The notes: generated from the letters alone by a model not told the origin. A stretch of DNA of 64,000 nt from Alteriqipengyuania flavescens (GCF_030406725.1 NZ_CP129107.1:1654501-1718500), one strand, 5' to 3'; shown: positions 36,391 through 46,223, numbered from the stretch's first letter. Program-made: numbers and translations.

Positions 36391-37041
36391 TCACCCCATC
36401 AATTCGCGCACGAACGGGATCAGCCCGGTCTGCCGCGTGCGCTTCATGCGTTCCGCATGCAAGATCTCGCGGACCTTGGCGTAGCATTCGTCCAGATCGT
36501 CGTTAATCACGACGTAGTCGTATTCCGCCCAGTGGCTGATTTCCGCGCGGGCGCGTTCCATGCGGGCGTCGATCACTTCGGCGCTGTCCTGTGCGCGGCC
36601 TTCCAGCCGGCGGCGCAATTCGGCAATGCTGGGGGGCAGGATGAACACGCTGACCGTGTCCTGCTGGTCCTTCTGGTACAGCTGCTGCGTACCCTGCCAG
36701 TCGATGTCGAACAGGAAATCCTGCCCGTGCTTCAGCGCGTCGCGGATGCGCCCCTTGGGGGTGCCGTAGCGGTGGCCGAAGACATGCGCCCATTCGTAGA
36801 AATCGTCTTCCTCGACCATCCGGTCGAACTCCGCATCGTCGGCGAAATAATAATGCACCCCGTCCTTCTCGCCCGGCCGCATCGGGCGGGTGGTGACAGA
36901 GACCGACAGTTTGATCGCCTCGTCCGTCTCCAACAGCTTGCGCGAGATCGTGGTCTTCCCCGCGCCGGAGGGTGAGGAGAGGATGAACATCAGCCCGCGG
37001 CGGGCGAGATCGGTGTGCGAGAGCGCTTTGTGTTCAGCCAT
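36391..37041 (-). CDS. gmk: Guanylate kinase Gmk
   Basis: Phosphorylates GMP to GDP. 216 residues with P-loop SSPSGAGKTT, GMP-binding residues (VTTRPMRPGEKDGVHYYF) and lid region. Length is normal for the family. Its own transcript probably begins near 37060. Confidence 0.97.
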   Translation of the reverse strand: MAEHKALSHTDLARRGLMFILSSPSGAGKTTISRKLLETDEAIKLSVSVTTRPMRPGEKDGVHYYFADDAEFDRMVEEDDFYEWAHVFGHRYGTPKGRIRDALKHGQDFLFDIDWQGTQQLYQKDQQDTVSVFILPPSIAELRRRLEGRAQDSAEVIDARMERARAEISHWAEYDYVVINDDLDECYAKVREILHAERMKRTRQTGLIPFVRELMG

Positions 37042-37099
37042 GCCCGCGCTTGCCGCATGGGGCAGGGGGAAATCAACCCTGCGCGCAGTGTTGGCGGCC

Positions 37100-37516
37100 T
37101 TATTCCTCGGCCTGTTTGTTCAGCTGCTTCTCGCCGGCGCGGCGGGCACTTCGGCGACCGCGAGCACGATCCCACAGGGTCTTCGCCAGCAATCCGCCGC
37201 CGACCAATGCCGCACCGGGAAGCGAACGCGTCGCCACCTTCGTCGCGCCATAGGCTGCCAGCGTGTGGACCAGCGAGCGGTTTTCCACCGCGTCTTTCGC
37301 GAAATTGCGGCCATAGCGCCGTTGGAGCAGGCCTTTCTCAACCGTCTGGCGCGCGATGCGGCCCACGCTGCGCAGGACCAGGTCATGGATCAGCAGGTTC
37401 GTGGCGGCATTCGGGCTGGGGCCCGCGACCTTGGGGCCATCGCTGCCGATATCGTCGCCGATGTTGCGCAGCTTGCGTGCGCCGCGGTCCGTGATGTGCT
37501 TCGATCGTCTTGCCAT
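37100..37516 (-). CDS. Conserved small basic protein, unknown function
   Basis: 138 residues, basic, with a weakly hydrophobic stretch LPGAALVGGGLLAKTLWDRA near the C-terminus. Begins MARRSKHITDRGARKLRNIG. No known domain recognised. The gene is well framed between gmk and sspB on the same strand and codon use looks normal, so I take it as real. Confidence 0.7.
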   Translation of the reverse strand: MARRSKHITDRGARKLRNIGDDIGSDGPKVAGPSPNAATNLLIHDLVLRSVGRIARQTVEKGLLQRRYGRNFAKDAVENRSLVHTLAAYGATKVATRSLPGAALVGGGLLAKTLWDRARGRRSARRAGEKQLNKQAEE

Positions 37517-37554
37517 ATTGGCCCCCGGTCATGGCGGGCCTCGGGCCGCCCGCG

Positions 37555-38058
37555 TTATTTCTTGCGGCCGAAATCGACCGTGACGACATTGGAGCCGTCT
37601 TCGCTTTCGGTAACGAGCGGGCTTGCGCCCTGTTCCGGCGCGTCGTTTTCCGCATCGTCGTGCGGTTCGGGCGAAATGTCCGGCATGTTGGCCTGGAACT
37701 GCAGTCCGAAATCGACCGCCGGGTCGACGAAAGCGGTGATCGCGGAATAGGGAATCTGCAGCTTGGCCGGGATCTGGTTGAAGGAGAGGCCGACCTGGAA
37801 GCCTTGCTCGTCCACCTCCAGGTCCCAGAACTTGTTCTGCAGCACGATGGTCATTTCGTCGGGGAAACGTTCCGTCAGGTGCTTGGGAATGGAGACGCCG
37901 GGCGCGCCGGTCTTGAAGGTGATGTAGAAGTGGTGCTCGCCCGGCAAGATGGAGCCACTGGCCTGGATTTCGCCCAGCACCCGGCCGACAACGGCGCGCA
38001 GGGCCTCCTGCACGATTTCATCATAGGGGATCAGGCTGTCGGGCGTCTCTTCGCTCAT
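37555..38058 (-). CDS. sspB: ClpXP adaptor SspB family protein
   Basis: 167 residues. SspB-type adaptors bind ssrA-tagged or other substrates and hand them to ClpXP. The fold is visible in LIPYDEIVQEALRAVVGRVL, HHFYITFKTGAPGV, IPKHLTERFPDEMTIVLQ and NQIPAKLQIPYSAITAFVDP. The C-terminus ends VVTVDFGRKK, the ClpX-binding tail, after an acidic linker. The ATG at 38058 begins the conserved domain. Confidence 0.92.
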   Translation of the reverse strand: MSEETPDSLIPYDEIVQEALRAVVGRVLGEIQASGSILPGEHHFYITFKTGAPGVSIPKHLTERFPDEMTIVLQNKFWDLEVDEQGFQVGLSFNQIPAKLQIPYSAITAFVDPAVDFGLQFQANMPDISPEPHDDAENDAPEQGASPLVTESEDGSNVVTVDFGRKK

Positions 38059-38175
38059 GCGCCGAGTGATGGTGCCAGCATCCTGCCCGGTCAAGCGCAA
38101 TCGTGCGGTTTTGCGGGCAATCGCCCCCCGTTTCCCCCATTGCGCGCATGCCAGCAGGTTTTATAGGCTTGCCCC

Positions 38176-38769
38176 ATGCGCACCGCCTCTTATCGCCGCG
38201 ACACTGCGGAGACGAAAATCGCCGTCGAGGTCAATCTCGACGGGACCGGCAGCTACGATGTCTCGACCGGCATCGGCTTCCTCGACCACATGGTGGAACA
38301 GTTCAGCCGCCATTCGCTGTTCGACGTCACGATGAAAGTGGACGGCGACCTGCACGTGGACCAGCACCACACGACCGAGGACAGCGCGCTGGCGCTGGGC
38401 CAGGTGCTGGCCAGGGCGTTGGGCGACAAGGGCGGCATCGGCCGCTACGGCAGCGCCTATTCGCCGATGGACGAAACGCTGGCGCGCGTGTCGCTCGACA
38501 TTTCGGGGCGGCCCTACCTGGTGTGGAAAGCCAAATTTACGCAGGAAAAGCTGGGCGAATGGGACACCGAGCTGATCGAGCACTGGTTCCATTCGGTCGC
38601 GCAGACGGCGGGCATCACGCTGCACTGCGAGCTATTGTACGGCACCAACAACCACCACATCTGCGAAGCGCTCTACAAGGGCTTTGCCCGCGCGATGCGG
38701 CAGGCGGTGGAGATCGACCCGCGCAAGGGCGGGGCGATCCCCAGCACCAAGGGCACGCTGAGTGACTAG
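38176..38769 (+). CDS. hisB: Imidazoleglycerol-phosphate dehydratase HisB
   Basis: Dehydrates imidazole glycerol phosphate in histidine synthesis. 197 residues; metal-binding motifs [12 protein letters not shown] and [10 protein letters not shown] and the second set [12 protein letters not shown] are present. Monofunctional, with no phosphatase domain. First gene of the his cluster hisB-hisH-hisA-hisF-hisE. Confidence 0.97.
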   Translation: MRTASYRRDTAETKIAVEVNLDGTGSYDVSTGIGFLDHMVEQFSRHSLFDVTMKVDGDLHVDQHHTTEDSALALGQVLARALGDKGGIGRYGSAYSPMDETLARVSLDISGRPYLVWKAKFTQEKLGEWDTELIEHWFHSVAQTAGITLHCELLYGTNNHHICEALYKGFARAMRQAVEIDPRKGGAIPSTKGTLSD

Positions 38770-38771
38770 AT

Positions 38772-38863
38772 CCGCCCGAAGGGCGGCAAGAGCGACGGCT
38801 CGCCCGCAGCGGGCGCAGCTAGCCTGCGCGTCTAGCGAGGACGCACCCGCGGAGGCGGGTGCG
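38772..38863. repeat. Three hairpins between hisB and hisH
   Basis: CCGCCC-GAA-GGGCGG (38772-38786), CGCCCGC-A-GCGGGCG (38801-38815) and CGCACCCGC-GGAG-GCGGGTGCG (38842-38863). Perfect stems in a 102-base intercistronic stretch. They may stabilise or trim the his mRNA, or be a repeat element. Confidence 0.7.
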
Positions 38864-38871
38864 CAAGACCT

Positions 38872-39492
38872 ATGACCATCGCGCTGATCGATTACGGCGC
38901 GGGCAATCTTCATTCGGTCCACAACGCGCTGAAGGCCGTGGGGGCCGACGTTGCGGTCACCGCCGATCCCGCCGTGGTGGCAGGAGCGGACCGGATCGTC
39001 CTGCCCGGCGTCGGCGCGTTCGGCGCCTGCGCGCGCGGGCTTCGCGGTGTCGAGGGGATGGTCGAAGCGCTCGACCACAGGGTACGGCGCGATGGCGTGC
39101 CTTTCCTCGGCATCTGCGTCGGCATGCAATTGCTCGCCACGCGCGGGCTGGAGTTCGAGGACGTGCCCGGCCTCGGCTGGATCGCGGGCGAGGTGCGGTT
39201 GATCGAGCCGGCCGACAACACGATAAAAGTGCCGCACATGGGCTGGAACGATGTGGCGCCGATGGGCCATCCGGGCGCCGCCGAGCTGGTCGAACCGGGC
39301 GAGGCCTATTTCCTGCACTCCTACGCTTTTCATCCCGAGCGCGGCCATGACATTGCCGCGATGACCGACCATGGCGGCGGGATCGTGGCCGCCGTGGCGC
39401 ACGAGAATATCCTCGGCGTGCAGTTCCATCCCGAAAAGAGCCAGCGCTACGGGCTCGACCTCCTTTCTCGCTTCCTCGACTGGAACCCCTGA
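38872..39492 (+). CDS. hisH: Imidazole glycerol phosphate synthase, glutaminase subunit HisH
   Basis: 206 residues of the class I glutamine amidotransferase fold. Catalytic Cys in LGICVGMQLL, and His-Glu in VQFHPEKSQ. It supplies ammonia to HisF. Its stop overlaps the hisA start by one base (TGATG). Confidence 0.97.
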   Translation: MTIALIDYGAGNLHSVHNALKAVGADVAVTADPAVVAGADRIVLPGVGAFGACARGLRGVEGMVEALDHRVRRDGVPFLGICVGMQLLATRGLEFEDVPGLGWIAGEVRLIEPADNTIKVPHMGWNDVAPMGHPGAAELVEPGEAYFLHSYAFHPERGHDIAAMTDHGGGIVAAVAHENILGVQFHPEKSQRYGLDLLSRFLDWNP

Positions 39493-40220
39493 TGATCGTT
39501 TTCCCCGCCATCGACCTCAAGAACGGCGAAGTCGTGCGGCTGGCCGAAGGGGACATGGGCCGCGCCACCGTCTATGGCGACGACCCGGCCGCGCAGGCGA
39601 TGCTGTTCGCCGACGCCGGGGCAGGGCACCTGCACGTCGTCGACCTCGACGGTGCGTTTGCCGGAGAAAGCCGCAATCGCGAGGCGGTGGAAGCCATCGT
39701 CTCTGCCTTTCCCGGCTACGTGCAGCTGGGCGGTGGGATCCGCACACCCGACGCGGTGGAGGGCTGGTTCAATCTCGGCGTGGCGCGGGTGGTCATCGGT
39801 TCCGCCGCGCTTAAGGACCCGCAGTTCGTGAAGGACATGGCGGCCGCATGGGAAGGCGGCATCGTGGTGGCGGTCGATGCGAAGGACGGACATGTAGCGA
39901 CCGAGGGCTGGGCCGAAGTCTCCGACGTGCCCGTGCACGACATGGCCCGCCGGTTCGAGGATGCGGGCGTCGCCAGCCTGCTGTTCACCGACATCGGCCG
40001 CGACGGGCTGCTGAAGGGCTGCAACATCGACGCGACGCTGGACCTGGCGCGGCGAACCGACCTGCCGGTGATCGCCAGCGGCGGGGTGAAGGGGCTGGAC
40101 GACATCCATGTCCTCTCCCTCCACGCGAACGAGGGTATCGAGGGCGTCATCACCGGCCGCGCGCTTTACGAAGGCCGGCTGGACCTCGGCGCGGCACTGG
40201 CGATGGCGGCGCGGGCGTGA
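39492..40220 (+). CDS. hisA: ProFAR isomerase HisA
   Basis: 242 residues, a (beta/alpha)8 barrel. Catalytic Asp near the start ([15 protein letters not shown]) and the second in VDAKDGHV, plus phosphate-binding GGGIR and ASGGV. It isomerises ProFAR in histidine synthesis and overlaps hisH by one base. Confidence 0.97.
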   Translation: MIVFPAIDLKNGEVVRLAEGDMGRATVYGDDPAAQAMLFADAGAGHLHVVDLDGAFAGESRNREAVEAIVSAFPGYVQLGGGIRTPDAVEGWFNLGVARVVIGSAALKDPQFVKDMAAAWEGGIVVAVDAKDGHVATEGWAEVSDVPVHDMARRFEDAGVASLLFTDIGRDGLLKGCNIDATLDLARRTDLPVIASGGVKGLDDIHVLSLHANEGIEGVITGRALYEGRLDLGAALAMAARA

Positions 40221-40233
40221 TGGCGGCGCGTGG

Positions 40234-40297
40234 CCTTCGACAAGCTCAGGCCGAGCGGGTCTTGGCGAAACGACCGCTCATGCTGAGCCTGTCGAAG
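40234..40297. repeat. Pair of palindromic repeat copies between hisA and hisF
   Basis: CCTTCGACAAGCTCAGG (40234-40250) and, in the opposite orientation, CTGAGCCTGTCGAAG (40283-40297). A doublet that occupies most of the 106-base gap in the his operon. Confidence 0.8.
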
Positions 40298-40326
40298 CAT
40301 ACGCGCCAACCGTTGGGCGACGACTT

Positions 40327-41163
40327 ATGACCGTCCGTGTCCGTGTCATCCCCTGCCTCGACGTGGCCGACGGGCGCGTGGTGAAGGGGGTCAATTTCGT
40401 CGACTTGCAGGATGCGGGCGATCCGGTCGAGCAGGCGCAGGCCTACGACGCGGCGGGGGCGGACGAGCTGTGCTTCCTCGACATTTCCGCGACGCACGAA
40501 GGGCGCGGCACCCTGCTCGACATCGTCCGGCGCACGGCCGAGGTGTGCTTCATGCCGCTGACGGTGGGTGGCGGCGTGCGTAGCGTGGAGGACGCGCGGG
40601 CGCTGCTGCTGGCGGGGGCGGACAAGGTCGCGGTCAATTCCGCCGCCGTCACCCGGCCCGAACTCGTCGCGGAGATTGCCGAGCGTTTCGGCAGCCAGTG
40701 CGTGGTGGCGAGTGTCGATGCCAGACGAATTCCCACCTCCGTTCGTCCTGAGCCTGTCGAAGGGCGTGGGCGCGAGCGTGCGCCAGGCTCAGCACGAGCG
40801 GACAGGGGCCAGGGCCGCTGGGAGATCTTTACCCATGGCGGACGCAAGGCCACCGGGATCGACGCGGTCGAGCATGCGGTGAAGCTGGCCGGCCTTGGCG
40901 CGGGCGAGTTGCTGGTGACCTCGATGGACGGGGACGGGACGAAGGCCGGCTACGACCTCGAACTCACCCGCACGATCGCCGACGCGGTTTCGGTGCCGGT
41001 GGTGGCGAGCGGCGGAGTCGGTACGCTCGATCACTTGGTCGAAGGCGTGCGCGAAGGCCATGCGAGCGCAGTGCTGGCCGCGTCCATCTTCCATTTCGGC
41101 ACGCACACGATTGCAGAGGCGCACGCCGCCCTGCGCGCGGCAGGGCTGCCCGCCCGTTCCTGA
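40327..41163 (+). CDS. hisF: Imidazole glycerol phosphate synthase, cyclase subunit HisF, with in-frame insert
   Basis: 278 residues; HisF is usually ~252-258. Catalytic Asp residues are in [13 protein letters not shown] and in ASVDARR. Directly after ASVDARR comes an extra segment ([20 protein letters not shown] and on) before [17 protein letters not shown] resumes. The insert is encoded by a palindromic repeat doublet at 40747-40804 and fits a loop on the active-site face. The rest is normal, so the enzyme may still work; whether it does is not known. Confidence 0.95.
   Translation: MTVRVRVIPCLDVADGRVVKGVNFVDLQDAGDPVEQAQAYDAAGADELCFLDISATHEGRGTLLDIVRRTAEVCFMPLTVGGGVRSVEDARALLLAGADKVAVNSAAVTRPELVAEIAERFGSQCVVASVDARRIPTSVRPEPVEGRGRERAPGSARADRGQGRWEIFTHGGRKATGIDAVEHAVKLAGLGAGELLVTSMDGDGTKAGYDLELTRTIADAVSVPVVASGGVGTLDHLVEGVREGHASAVLAASIFHFGTHTIAEAHAALRAAGLPARS
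40747..40804. repeat. Palindromic repeat doublet in frame inside hisF
   Basis: CCTGAGCCTGTCGAAGG (40747-40763) followed by the inverted half CAGGCTCAGCACGAGCGGAC (40784-40803). Together with flanking bases they account for the extra residues in HisF. Confidence 0.82.
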
Positions 41164-41261
41164 CAAGGCCTGACTAAGGATTGCGCACGGCGCGGTCTCA
41201 AATCGGGACGGCGTCGAGGACGCGCTTGTGCAGTGCAGCGATCAGGCGCTGGGGTGCCGCC

Positions 41262-41429
41262 ATGCGCACCTTTGCCCTTATCGTCCTGCTGCTGTCCGCC
41301 GCGCCTGCCGCTGCGAGCGGGGGTACCGAGGTGCCCGAGCCTTCCAGCCTCGCCATCTTCGGCCTCGGCGTGCTGGGCGTGATCGTCGGCCGCCAGGCGG
41401 CCAAGCGCCGTGCGGACGACGACGCCTAG
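41262..41429 (+). CDS. Very short PEP-CTERM sorted protein
   Basis: 55 residues: signal peptide MRTFALIVLLLSAAPAAAS, then six residues, then the PEP-CTERM signal VPEPSSLAIFGLGVLGVIVG and basic tail RRQAAKRR-type end. Almost nothing remains once both signals are removed. PEP-CTERM proteins are processed by exosortase, which is not in this window. The gene is placed between hisF and hisE. Confidence 0.78.
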   Translation: MRTFALIVLLLSAAPAAASGGTEVPEPSSLAIFGLGVLGVIVGRQAAKRRADDDA

Positions 41430-41465
41430 CTTGATTCCGCGTGCCCCGCGCGCCATGCGGGGGCC

Positions 41466-41780
41466 ATGGACATCCTCCACCGTCTCCAGACCACCATCGC
41501 GCAGCGTCGCAGCGCGCCTGCGGACAGCTCCTACGTCGCCCAGCTCAACGCGCGCGGCCTGCCCGTCATCGCCCGCAAGCTGGGCGAGGAGGCGACCGAG
41601 ACGGTCGTCGCAGCGCTCACCGGCAGCGATGAGGAGCTGACAGGCGAGGCGGCGGATGTGATATTCCACCTCCTCGTGCTGCTGGACGCCAAAGGCATCG
41701 CGCTCGCCGACGTCATGGCGGAGCTGGAACGGCGCGAGGGGACTTCGGGAATCGAGGAAAAAGCGAGCAGGAGCGACTGA
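41466..41780 (+). CDS. hisE: Phosphoribosyl-ATP diphosphatase HisE
   Basis: 104 residues of the MazG-like all-helical fold: ARKLGEEATETVVAAL and EAADVIFHLLVLLDAKG. It hydrolyses phosphoribosyl-ATP in histidine synthesis. Stop overlaps the HIT protein start (TGATG). Confidence 0.95.
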   Translation: MDILHRLQTTIAQRRSAPADSSYVAQLNARGLPVIARKLGEEATETVVAALTGSDEELTGEAADVIFHLLVLLDAKGIALADVMAELERREGTSGIEEKASRSD

Positions 41781-42160
41781 TGCCGATCGACGCCACGCAA
41801 GCCTACGACGACAACAATCTCTTCGCGAAAATCCTGCGCGGCGAGATCCCGTCCACCAAGGTGTACGACGACGAATGGGCCTATGCCTTCGAGGATATCA
41901 ACCCGCAGGCGGCAACCCACTGGCTGGTGATCCCCAAGGGGCGCTATGTCAGCTGGGACGATTTTTCCGCCACGGCTGGCGCGGAGGAGATCGCCGGTTT
42001 CGTGCGCGCCGTGGGCGAGGTTGCCCGCAAGGCCGGCTTCGTGGAGCCCGGCTATCGCCTGCTCGCCAATGTCGGCGGGCACGGCGGGCAGGAAGTGCCG
42101 CACCTGCACGTCCACGTCTTTGCCGGGGAGCCATTGGGCCCGATGATCGCCCGCCGCTGA
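41780..42160 (+). CDS. HIT family nucleotide-binding protein
   Basis: 126 residues, with the histidine triad VPHLHVHVFAG. HIT proteins of this type hydrolyse purine nucleoside phosphoramidates or adenylates. The N-terminal part NLFAKILRGEIPSTKVYDDE matches the HINT branch. Coupled to hisE by a one-base overlap. Confidence 0.94.
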   Translation: MPIDATQAYDDNNLFAKILRGEIPSTKVYDDEWAYAFEDINPQAATHWLVIPKGRYVSWDDFSATAGAEEIAGFVRAVGEVARKAGFVEPGYRLLANVGGHGGQEVPHLHVHVFAGEPLGPMIARR

Positions 42161-42264
42161 GAGTGCTGCGGCAAGGCGGTGCGGGCGACGAACCGACGCT
42201 GTCGTTCGATTAAAAGCGCGGCCCTCACGTTAACCCTGCTTGCCGAGCGACTCGGCGCTCCGCT

Positions 42265-42729
42265 ATGGGACAGGGCGTGTTGCCCAACCCCCCTTCCGGC
42301 GTCTTCGACGGCGCGCGCCACCTTTATGCGGTGCGGGTCTATTACGAGGACACCGATCTTTCGGGCATCGTCTATCACGCCAATTACCTGCGCTGGTTCG
42401 AACGCGCCCGGTCGGACATCTTGCGCATGCTCGGCATCGACCAGCGCGCCGCGATCGAGGCGGGCGAGGGGGCCTATGCCGTCGCCGACGTGCAGCTTGC
42501 CTACAAGCGGCCCGCCAAGCTGGACGACGACGTGCTGATCGAAACGCGTTGCACCGCGATGGGCGCGGCCAGCGTCACCATGGCGCAGGTCGCGACGCGC
42601 GCGGGCGAGGTGCTGGCGGAGGCGAGCTTGCGCATCGGCTTCGTCGCGCCCAATGGCCGCCCGCGCCGCCAGCCCGCCGAATGGCGCGAAGCCTTTACCC
42701 GGATCCTCGACGAAGAAAGCCAGCAATGA
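42265..42729 (+). CDS. ybgC: Acyl-CoA thioesterase YbgC of the Tol-Pal cluster
   Basis: 154 residues of the hot-dog fold: [20 protein letters not shown], then [11 protein letters not shown], the 4HBT motif with the catalytic Asp. First gene of the Tol-Pal operon and overlaps tolQ by four bases. Membrane phospholipid-related role inferred from other bacteria. Confidence 0.94.
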   Translation: MGQGVLPNPPSGVFDGARHLYAVRVYYEDTDLSGIVYHANYLRWFERARSDILRMLGIDQRAAIEAGEGAYAVADVQLAYKRPAKLDDDVLIETRCTAMGAASVTMAQVATRAGEVLAEASLRIGFVAPNGRPRRQPAEWREAFTRILDEESQQ

Positions 42730-43432
42730 ACGTGACCAACTTCCTCGCCGCAGCCACCCCGGCGGCCCCGACCCGGCTCGATCCGGTCGAACTTTTCCTG
42801 CAGGCCGATATCGTGGTGCAGGTGGTCATGGCGCTGCTCCTGATCGCCAGCGTTGTCAGCTGGGCGATCATCATTGGCTTCTCCCTGCGTATCGGCAGGA
42901 TGGGCCGCGCCAACACCCGGTTCGAGCGGGATTTCTGGGAAAGCGAGGCCGAGGGGCAGATCCCCGATTTGCGCGGCAAGAGTGATATCGCCAGCGCCCG
43001 CGTGGCCCGCAGCGGCATGAGCGAATTCAAGCGCTCCACCGGCAAGGGCGCGGTCGATCGTGACGGCGCGCGCGAACGCATGGCGACTGCGATGGGCGCA
43101 CGGGTGGCGGCAGAGGCGGATACGCTGGCCGACCGGCTGGGCTTCCTCGCCACGCTGGGTTCCGTCGCGCCTTTCGTGGGCCTGTTCGGCACCGTCTGGG
43201 GCATCATGAACAGCTTCTTCCAGATCGGTGCGCAGCAGAACTCCTCGCTCGCCGTGGTCGCGCCGGGCATCGCCGAAGCGCTGTTCGCCACCGCCATCGG
43301 CCTGTTTGCCGCCATCCCGGCGGTCATCGCCTACAACCGCTTTTCCGGCCGGGTGAATTCCTTCGAGGCCCGGCTGCAACGCTTTGCCGACCGCTTCCAC
43401 GCGACGCTCAGCCGCGAGATCGAGACCCGCTG

Positions 43433-43433
<1 letters not shown>
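42726..43433 (+). CDS. tolQ: Tol-Pal subunit TolQ
   Basis: 235 residues, three membrane helices. MotA/TolQ/ExbB channel signature [20 protein letters not shown], then [10 protein letters not shown] and the last helix [20 protein letters not shown]. With TolR it uses the proton gradient to energise TolA during outer-membrane constriction at division. Overlaps ybgC and tolR. Confidence 0.96.
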
Positions 43434-43882
<449 letters not shown>

Positions 43883-43892
43883 CCGGTTGATC

Positions 43893-44762
43893 ATGGCATT
43901 CGCCCGCATCACGCGCGAAGAACGGATCGGCCTCGGCGTCGCGGCGGTCGCCCATGTCGCGCTGGCGTGGGTCCTGATGACGCGCGAGCAGCCGGTGCCG
44001 GTGCCGGAGATCAAGCCGAAGCCGGTGGTGGTGACCCTGTCGACCGATGTCGGTCTGACCTCGACCGCGCCGGATCCGGTGCCCGAAGCCGCGATGGCGC
44101 CGCCTTCCAGCTCGAACCTTCCGGATACGCCGCCGGCCAGCGTGCCCGACAGCTTCACGCCCGCGCCGTTGCCGACCCCGACGCCCGCAGCGCGCCCGAC
44201 ACGGACACCTTCTCCGGCGCCGACCAGCCGCGCCACGCGGCGGCCCGCGCCGACGCCGACCCCCACTTCGCGCGCGTCGGCCCGGACACCGACGCCTCGC
44301 TCCACGCCGACGCCATCTTCCCGAGCCAGCCGTAGCGCACCGACGCCCACGCCTTCGTCCCGCCGCGAAACCGGCTTCGACGGCGCGTTCGGCAACGGTT
44401 CGGGGACGAGCCAGAGCAGCAGCAGTTCCGGCACGCAGGCGGCCGAGATCGGACCGGCGGTGCGCAATTCGCTGGCGGCGGAAATCACGCGGCAGCTGCG
44501 CCCGCACTGGAGCGCGCCGCAAGGCGTCGACGTCGAACTGCTGGTCACGCGCGTACGCTTCAGCCTCAATCGCGACGGCAGCCTGTCGGGTTCGCCGCGC
44601 TGTATCAGCACCACCGGGGTGAATGCCTCGAACAGCGCCCAGAAAGATGCGCATTGCGAGCGCGCCATCCGTGCCGTGCGCCTCGCCGCGCCGTTCAACC
44701 TGCCCGAGCAATATTATGACGGTTGGAAGACCGTGACGTCGAATTTCGACAGAAGGCTATGA
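43893..44762 (+). CDS. tolA: TolA-like protein with Pro-Thr-Ser-Arg repeat linker
   Basis: 289 residues. A single membrane helix (GLGVAAVAHVALAWVLM) is followed by a long linker made of PTPTP, TSRA, SRS-type repeats (about residues 85-155) in place of the usual Lys/Ala-rich helical domain II. The C-terminal domain (AEITRQLRPHWSAPQGVDVE, VRFSLNRDGSL) matches the TolA/TonB C-terminal fold. Position between tolR and tolB supports the assignment. I use the ATG at 43893. Confidence 0.9.
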   Translation: MAFARITREERIGLGVAAVAHVALAWVLMTREQPVPVPEIKPKPVVVTLSTDVGLTSTAPDPVPEAAMAPPSSSNLPDTPPASVPDSFTPAPLPTPTPAARPTRTPSPAPTSRATRRPAPTPTPTSRASARTPTPRSTPTPSSRASRSAPTPTPSSRRETGFDGAFGNGSGTSQSSSSSGTQAAEIGPAVRNSLAAEITRQLRPHWSAPQGVDVELLVTRVRFSLNRDGSLSGSPRCISTTGVNASNSAQKDAHCERAIRAVRLAAPFNLPEQYYDGWKTVTSNFDRRL

Positions 44763-44764
44763 CG

Positions 44765-46162
44765 ATGAAGACTGTTTTGTTCGCAACCGCTTTTGCCGCC
44801 GTGTTCGGCCTCGCCGCGCCGCTGACGGCTGCCGCGCAGGATGGGCCTGCCACCAGCACGCCGATCGAAGCTTCGGACGCCGGGCAGGATGACGATGGCC
44901 TGTCGGTCACCGTCACCGATACCAGCGACTGGGAAAACCTCGGCATCGCCATCCCGGCCTTTGCGACCAACCAGGAAGTTTCGACCGCCGCGGGGCCGGG
45001 GAACACGACCGCGCTCGGCAATGCGATCGCCGACGTCATCTATAACGACCTGCGCTTCAACGGCCTGTTCGAACCCACCGGCCCGGCCGGCCTGCCGCGT
45101 CCGACATATCCGCAGATCACCGCGCCGAGCTGGCCTACCTGGCAGGGCCGCGATGCGGAAATGCTGGTGCAGGGCTATGTCCGCGCCGGCGGCGACGGGC
45201 GGCTGACGGTCGGCTGCTACCTCTACGATGTCGCGCTGCAGAACGAACTTGTGCGCGAAGGCTGGGTGGTGGAGCCCGGCGACTGGCGGCGCGCGGCGCA
45301 CAAATGCGCCGACCTAGTCTATTCGCGCCTGTCCGGCGAAAGCCCGTTCTTCGATTCCAAGATCGCCTATATCGCCGAAACGGGGCCGAAGGATAACCGC
45401 GTGAAGCGGCTCGCCATCATGGACAGCGACGGGGCCAACCACCGCTTCATCACCAGCGGCAGCACCACGGCGCTGACCCCGCGCTATTCGCCCGATTACC
45501 GGCAGATCGTGTACCTGTCGTACAAGGACGGCAATCCGCGCATCTACATTTACGATATCGGCTCGGGCAAGCAGACGCTGGTCGCGGAAACGGGCAACCC
45601 GACCTTCGCCCCCCGCTGGTCGCCGGACGGGCGCACGATCCTGTTCTCGATGGCGGTGAACGGCAACACGGACATTTATTCCGTGCCCGCGAGCGGCGGC
45701 AGCTGGACACGGCTGACCGATGCGCCGGGGATCGATGTCGGCGGCTCCTACAGCCCCGACGGGCGCCAGATCGTGTTCGAAAGTGACCGGTCCGGCAGCC
45801 AGCAGGTCTATGTCATGGATGCCGACGGCAGCGACCAGCGGCGGATCACCTTCTTCGGTGGCCGTGCGGCAACGCCCGAATGGTCCCCGCGCGGCGACCA
45901 GATCGCCTTCACCCACATCGTCGGCAATTTCCGTATCGCCGTGATGAGCCCGCAGGGCCGCGGCCTGCGTTACCTGACCGACAGCTGGCAGGACGAGGCG
46001 CCGACCTGGGCGCCCAACGGCCGCATCATCCAGTATTTCCGCACCGCGCGCGGTTCGGGCGAGGCGGCCTTGTGGCAGGTCGACCTGACGGGCCGCAACG
46101 AACGCCGCCTGCCGACGCCCGTGGGCGCGTCCGACCCCGCCTGGGGACCGGTCCTGCCATGA
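44765..46162 (+). CDS. tolB: Tol-Pal translocation protein TolB
   Basis: 465 residues. Signal peptide MKTVLFATAFAAVFGLAAPL, N-terminal domain, then a six-bladed beta-propeller with DPD/SPDG-type repeats (YSPDYRQIVYLSY, WSPDGRTILFSM, YSPDGRQIVFESD). It links TolA to Pal in the periplasm. I prefer the ATG at 44765 to the one at 44759 because AAGG lies eight bases before it. Confidence 0.96.
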   Translation: MKTVLFATAFAAVFGLAAPLTAAAQDGPATSTPIEASDAGQDDDGLSVTVTDTSDWENLGIAIPAFATNQEVSTAAGPGNTTALGNAIADVIYNDLRFNGLFEPTGPAGLPRPTYPQITAPSWPTWQGRDAEMLVQGYVRAGGDGRLTVGCYLYDVALQNELVREGWVVEPGDWRRAAHKCADLVYSRLSGESPFFDSKIAYIAETGPKDNRVKRLAIMDSDGANHRFITSGSTTALTPRYSPDYRQIVYLSYKDGNPRIYIYDIGSGKQTLVAETGNPTFAPRWSPDGRTILFSMAVNGNTDIYSVPASGGSWTRLTDAPGIDVGGSYSPDGRQIVFESDRSGSQQVYVMDADGSDQRRITFFGGRAATPEWSPRGDQIAFTHIVGNFRIAVMSPQGRGLRYLTDSWQDEAPTWAPNGRIIQYFRTARGSGEAALWQVDLTGRNERRLPTPVGASDPAWGPVLP

Positions 46163-46223
46163 TCGATTTCTGTTTTCGAGTTTGGGTCGCAAACCAACTC
46201 AACGGCTCTTTGGAGTTATGCCG

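Noticed and set aside
36102-36506. Plus-strand open frame overlapping gmk
   Set aside because: It covers repeats and then the antisense of gmk; no domain or ribosome site.
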